The notes under the pieces were generated by a model. It was given only the letters and a program-made list of their open reading frames with translations, made no database searches and was not told the DNA's origin. The position numbers and the translations under genes were made by a program. A stretch of DNA of 7,532 nt from positions 1 through 7,532 of the forward strand of contig JAEZNV010000118.1 of NCBI GenBank assembly GCA_023441725.1, read 5' to 3'. Source of the stretch: Actinomycetes bacterium (GTDB taxonomy: Bacteria; Actinomycetota; Coriobacteriia; Coriobacteriales; Coriobacteriaceae). This document shows, in pieces, positions 6,454 to 7,532 of the stretch (positions within the stretch are counted from its first letter, which is position 1; each line of letters opens with the position of its first letter).

Positions 6454-7532
6454 TTACGCCTTAGGGTGTTTCTTTTTGTTCAAAGCAGCCGGGGACACAC
6501 GGATGCCGTCGCCCGTCTGGCGCACATAGGCCTTATGCGCCGGTTTGGCGGCTCCAGAAGCCTTCTGAGCATGCTGATTGGGATCCACGGTAACCGCATG
6601 CACAGGATGGGGCTTTGCAGGCTTAGAGGACGTCTGAGGCGTTCGCCCGAGCTTACGCATCACGCGATCCCAGCGCGCATGGATACTCTCGTTGTGAGCG
6701 CTCTTAAGGCCCAGCAGGGGCGCGGCCAAAATAGTCGGCGCGATAAACGTAATGAGGCGCCACAGCAGATAACCAGCGGTCGATGCCGATCCAAAGAAAT
6801 GACCCAGGAACAGCGCGAAGCCACCCTCGGCGCCGCCGGTGCCACCGGGCAGGGGAACAGCAGAGCTCAGGAGCTGAACAAAGGCACTCGCGGCCATGAC
6901 CGAGAAAAAGTCGACTTCGTGGTGGCCAAAGGCAAGCATCAGGAAATACGGCACGAGGTAGAAAAACGCGAGCTGCAACATGGTGATGACCACCGTGAGC
7001 AGCATGGACGAAAAGTGGCCGGCCGAAAGCTTGAACTTCTCGGAGAACGAGTAGATTTCGCCGTCGACAAACGTACGCCAGCCCTCGATCTTGGTGGCCG
7101 AGACGCCCATTCGCTCGAGCCAATTGATGATGCAGTGTGCGACACGCGTGACGGTCTTGGGCATGAGCGCGACGGCAAAGATGCCAAGCAGAATGCAGCA
7201 GTGACCGCCAAAGCTAAAGACGCACAGGAGCGTCATGTCGCCATAGCGCTCGGCGAAAAACGGCATGCGAGCAAGCAGCAGAATGGCGCCCCAGGCAACG
7301 AGGCCAAACTGATACACGATAAAGCGCGTGAACTGCGTGGCGCCGGCCTCGCCGACGTTTTGGCCTGCCTTGGTCAGGCGGTAGATCTGGGCAGGCGTGG
7401 AGCCCATCATCATGGGCGTCAGGTTGCCAAAGAAGATACCGCTCGCCTCGACCGAGATCAGGTCGCGAATGCCGACGGGCGAATTGGGATCGAGCCAGAC
7501 GGCGATCGCATAGGCAACGATGCCAAAGAACA
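6454..7532 (-). CDS. Lysylphosphatidylglycerol-synthase-TM/YbhN (UPF0104) family membrane protein, N-terminus outside window
   Basis: The frame is open to the window edge and encodes 358 complete residues of a multi-pass membrane protein of the flippase-like family that shares the membrane region of MprF (LPG_synthase_TM). The family motif is visible near the start of the fragment as GNLTPMMMGSTPAQIYRLTKAG (from residue 35), where relatives have a TP-x-x-x-GG-x-P-x-Q-xx-Y pattern. Hydrophobic segments follow, including FIVYQFGLVAWGAILLL, a block around LLCVFSFGGHCCILLGIFAVALM, and LLTVVITMLQLAFFYLVPYFLML. The conserved loop AVPLPGGTGGAEGGFALFLG comes before the last helices. The chain ends in a basic, Pro/Ala/His-rich cytoplasmic tail of about 80 residues, with no MprF-type aminoacyl-transferase domain. 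The Met encoded at 7411-7413 is inside the conserved motif and is not the start. The role is probably lipid handling or flipping in the membrane; the exact substrate is unknown. Confidence 0.87.
   Translation of the reverse strand, partial: FFGIVAYAIAVWLDPNSPVGIRDLISVEASGIFFGNLTPMMMGSTPAQIYRLTKAGQNVGEAGATQFTRFIVYQFGLVAWGAILLLARMPFFAERYGDMTLLCVFSFGGHCCILLGIFAVALMPKTVTRVAHCIINWLERMGVSATKIEGWRTFVDGEIYSFSEKFKLSAGHFSSMLLTVVITMLQLAFFYLVPYFLMLAFGHHEVDFFSVMAASAFVQLLSSAVPLPGGTGGAEGGFALFLGHFFGSASTAGYLLWRLITFIAPTILAAPLLGLKSAHNESIHARWDRVMRKLGRTPQTSSKPAKPHPVHAVTVDPNQHAQKASGAAKPAHKAYVRQTGDGIRVSPAALNKKKHPKA

Noticed and set aside
7411..7413. Met codon as the start of the UPF0104 protein
   Set aside because: The frame stays open to the window edge, and the residues before it (FFGNLTP) belong to the conserved family motif.

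Overview
The window is high-GC bacterial DNA. Its gene content suggests a monoderm anaerobe, most likely of the Coriobacteriia (Collinsella-like). The clues are an iron-sulfur L-serine dehydratase, a peptidoglycan-binding plus YkuD L,D-transpeptidase, and a MacAB-type exporter split into separate ATPase and permease genes. The taxonomic guess comes from recognised protein style and GC content, not from a marker gene. Six coding regions are supported; the first and last run off the window.

Layout: (1) 1-222 (+) is the C-terminal end of an iron-sulfur L-serine dehydratase. (2) 223-339 is intergenic with a good -10 box. (3) 340-2085 (+) is a membrane-anchored L,D-transpeptidase. (4) 2086-2214 is intergenic and carries an 11-bp-arm inverted repeat. 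(5) 2215-5620 (+) is a tightly packed three-gene operon: membrane-fusion/adaptor protein, ABC ATPase, and MacB/FtsX-type permease, joined by 1-nt and 4-nt overlaps. (6) 5621-5723 lies between convergent genes and is almost entirely filled by a long inverted repeat with 28-bp perfect arms. (7) 5724-6335 (-) is a TetR-family regulator. (8) 6336-6453 is a short intergenic stretch with a palindrome just upstream of the TetR gene. (9) 6454-7532 (-) is a multi-pass membrane protein of the lysylphosphatidylglycerol-synthase-TM/YbhN (UPF0104) family, incomplete at its N-terminus.

How the genes may work together: the adaptor, ATPase and permease form one complex that would use ATP hydrolysis to move a substrate out of the membrane or across the wall. 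Relatives export peptides, toxins or drugs. The L,D-transpeptidase upstream modifies peptidoglycan cross-links, and the UPF0104 protein probably handles a lipid. The TetR regulator faces the exporter operon across the inverted repeat and could control it, its own gene, or something outside the window; no shared operator was seen. No mobile-element gene, CRISPR array, tRNA or rRNA was recognised. The most unusual non-coding feature is the inverted repeat at 5625-5709.
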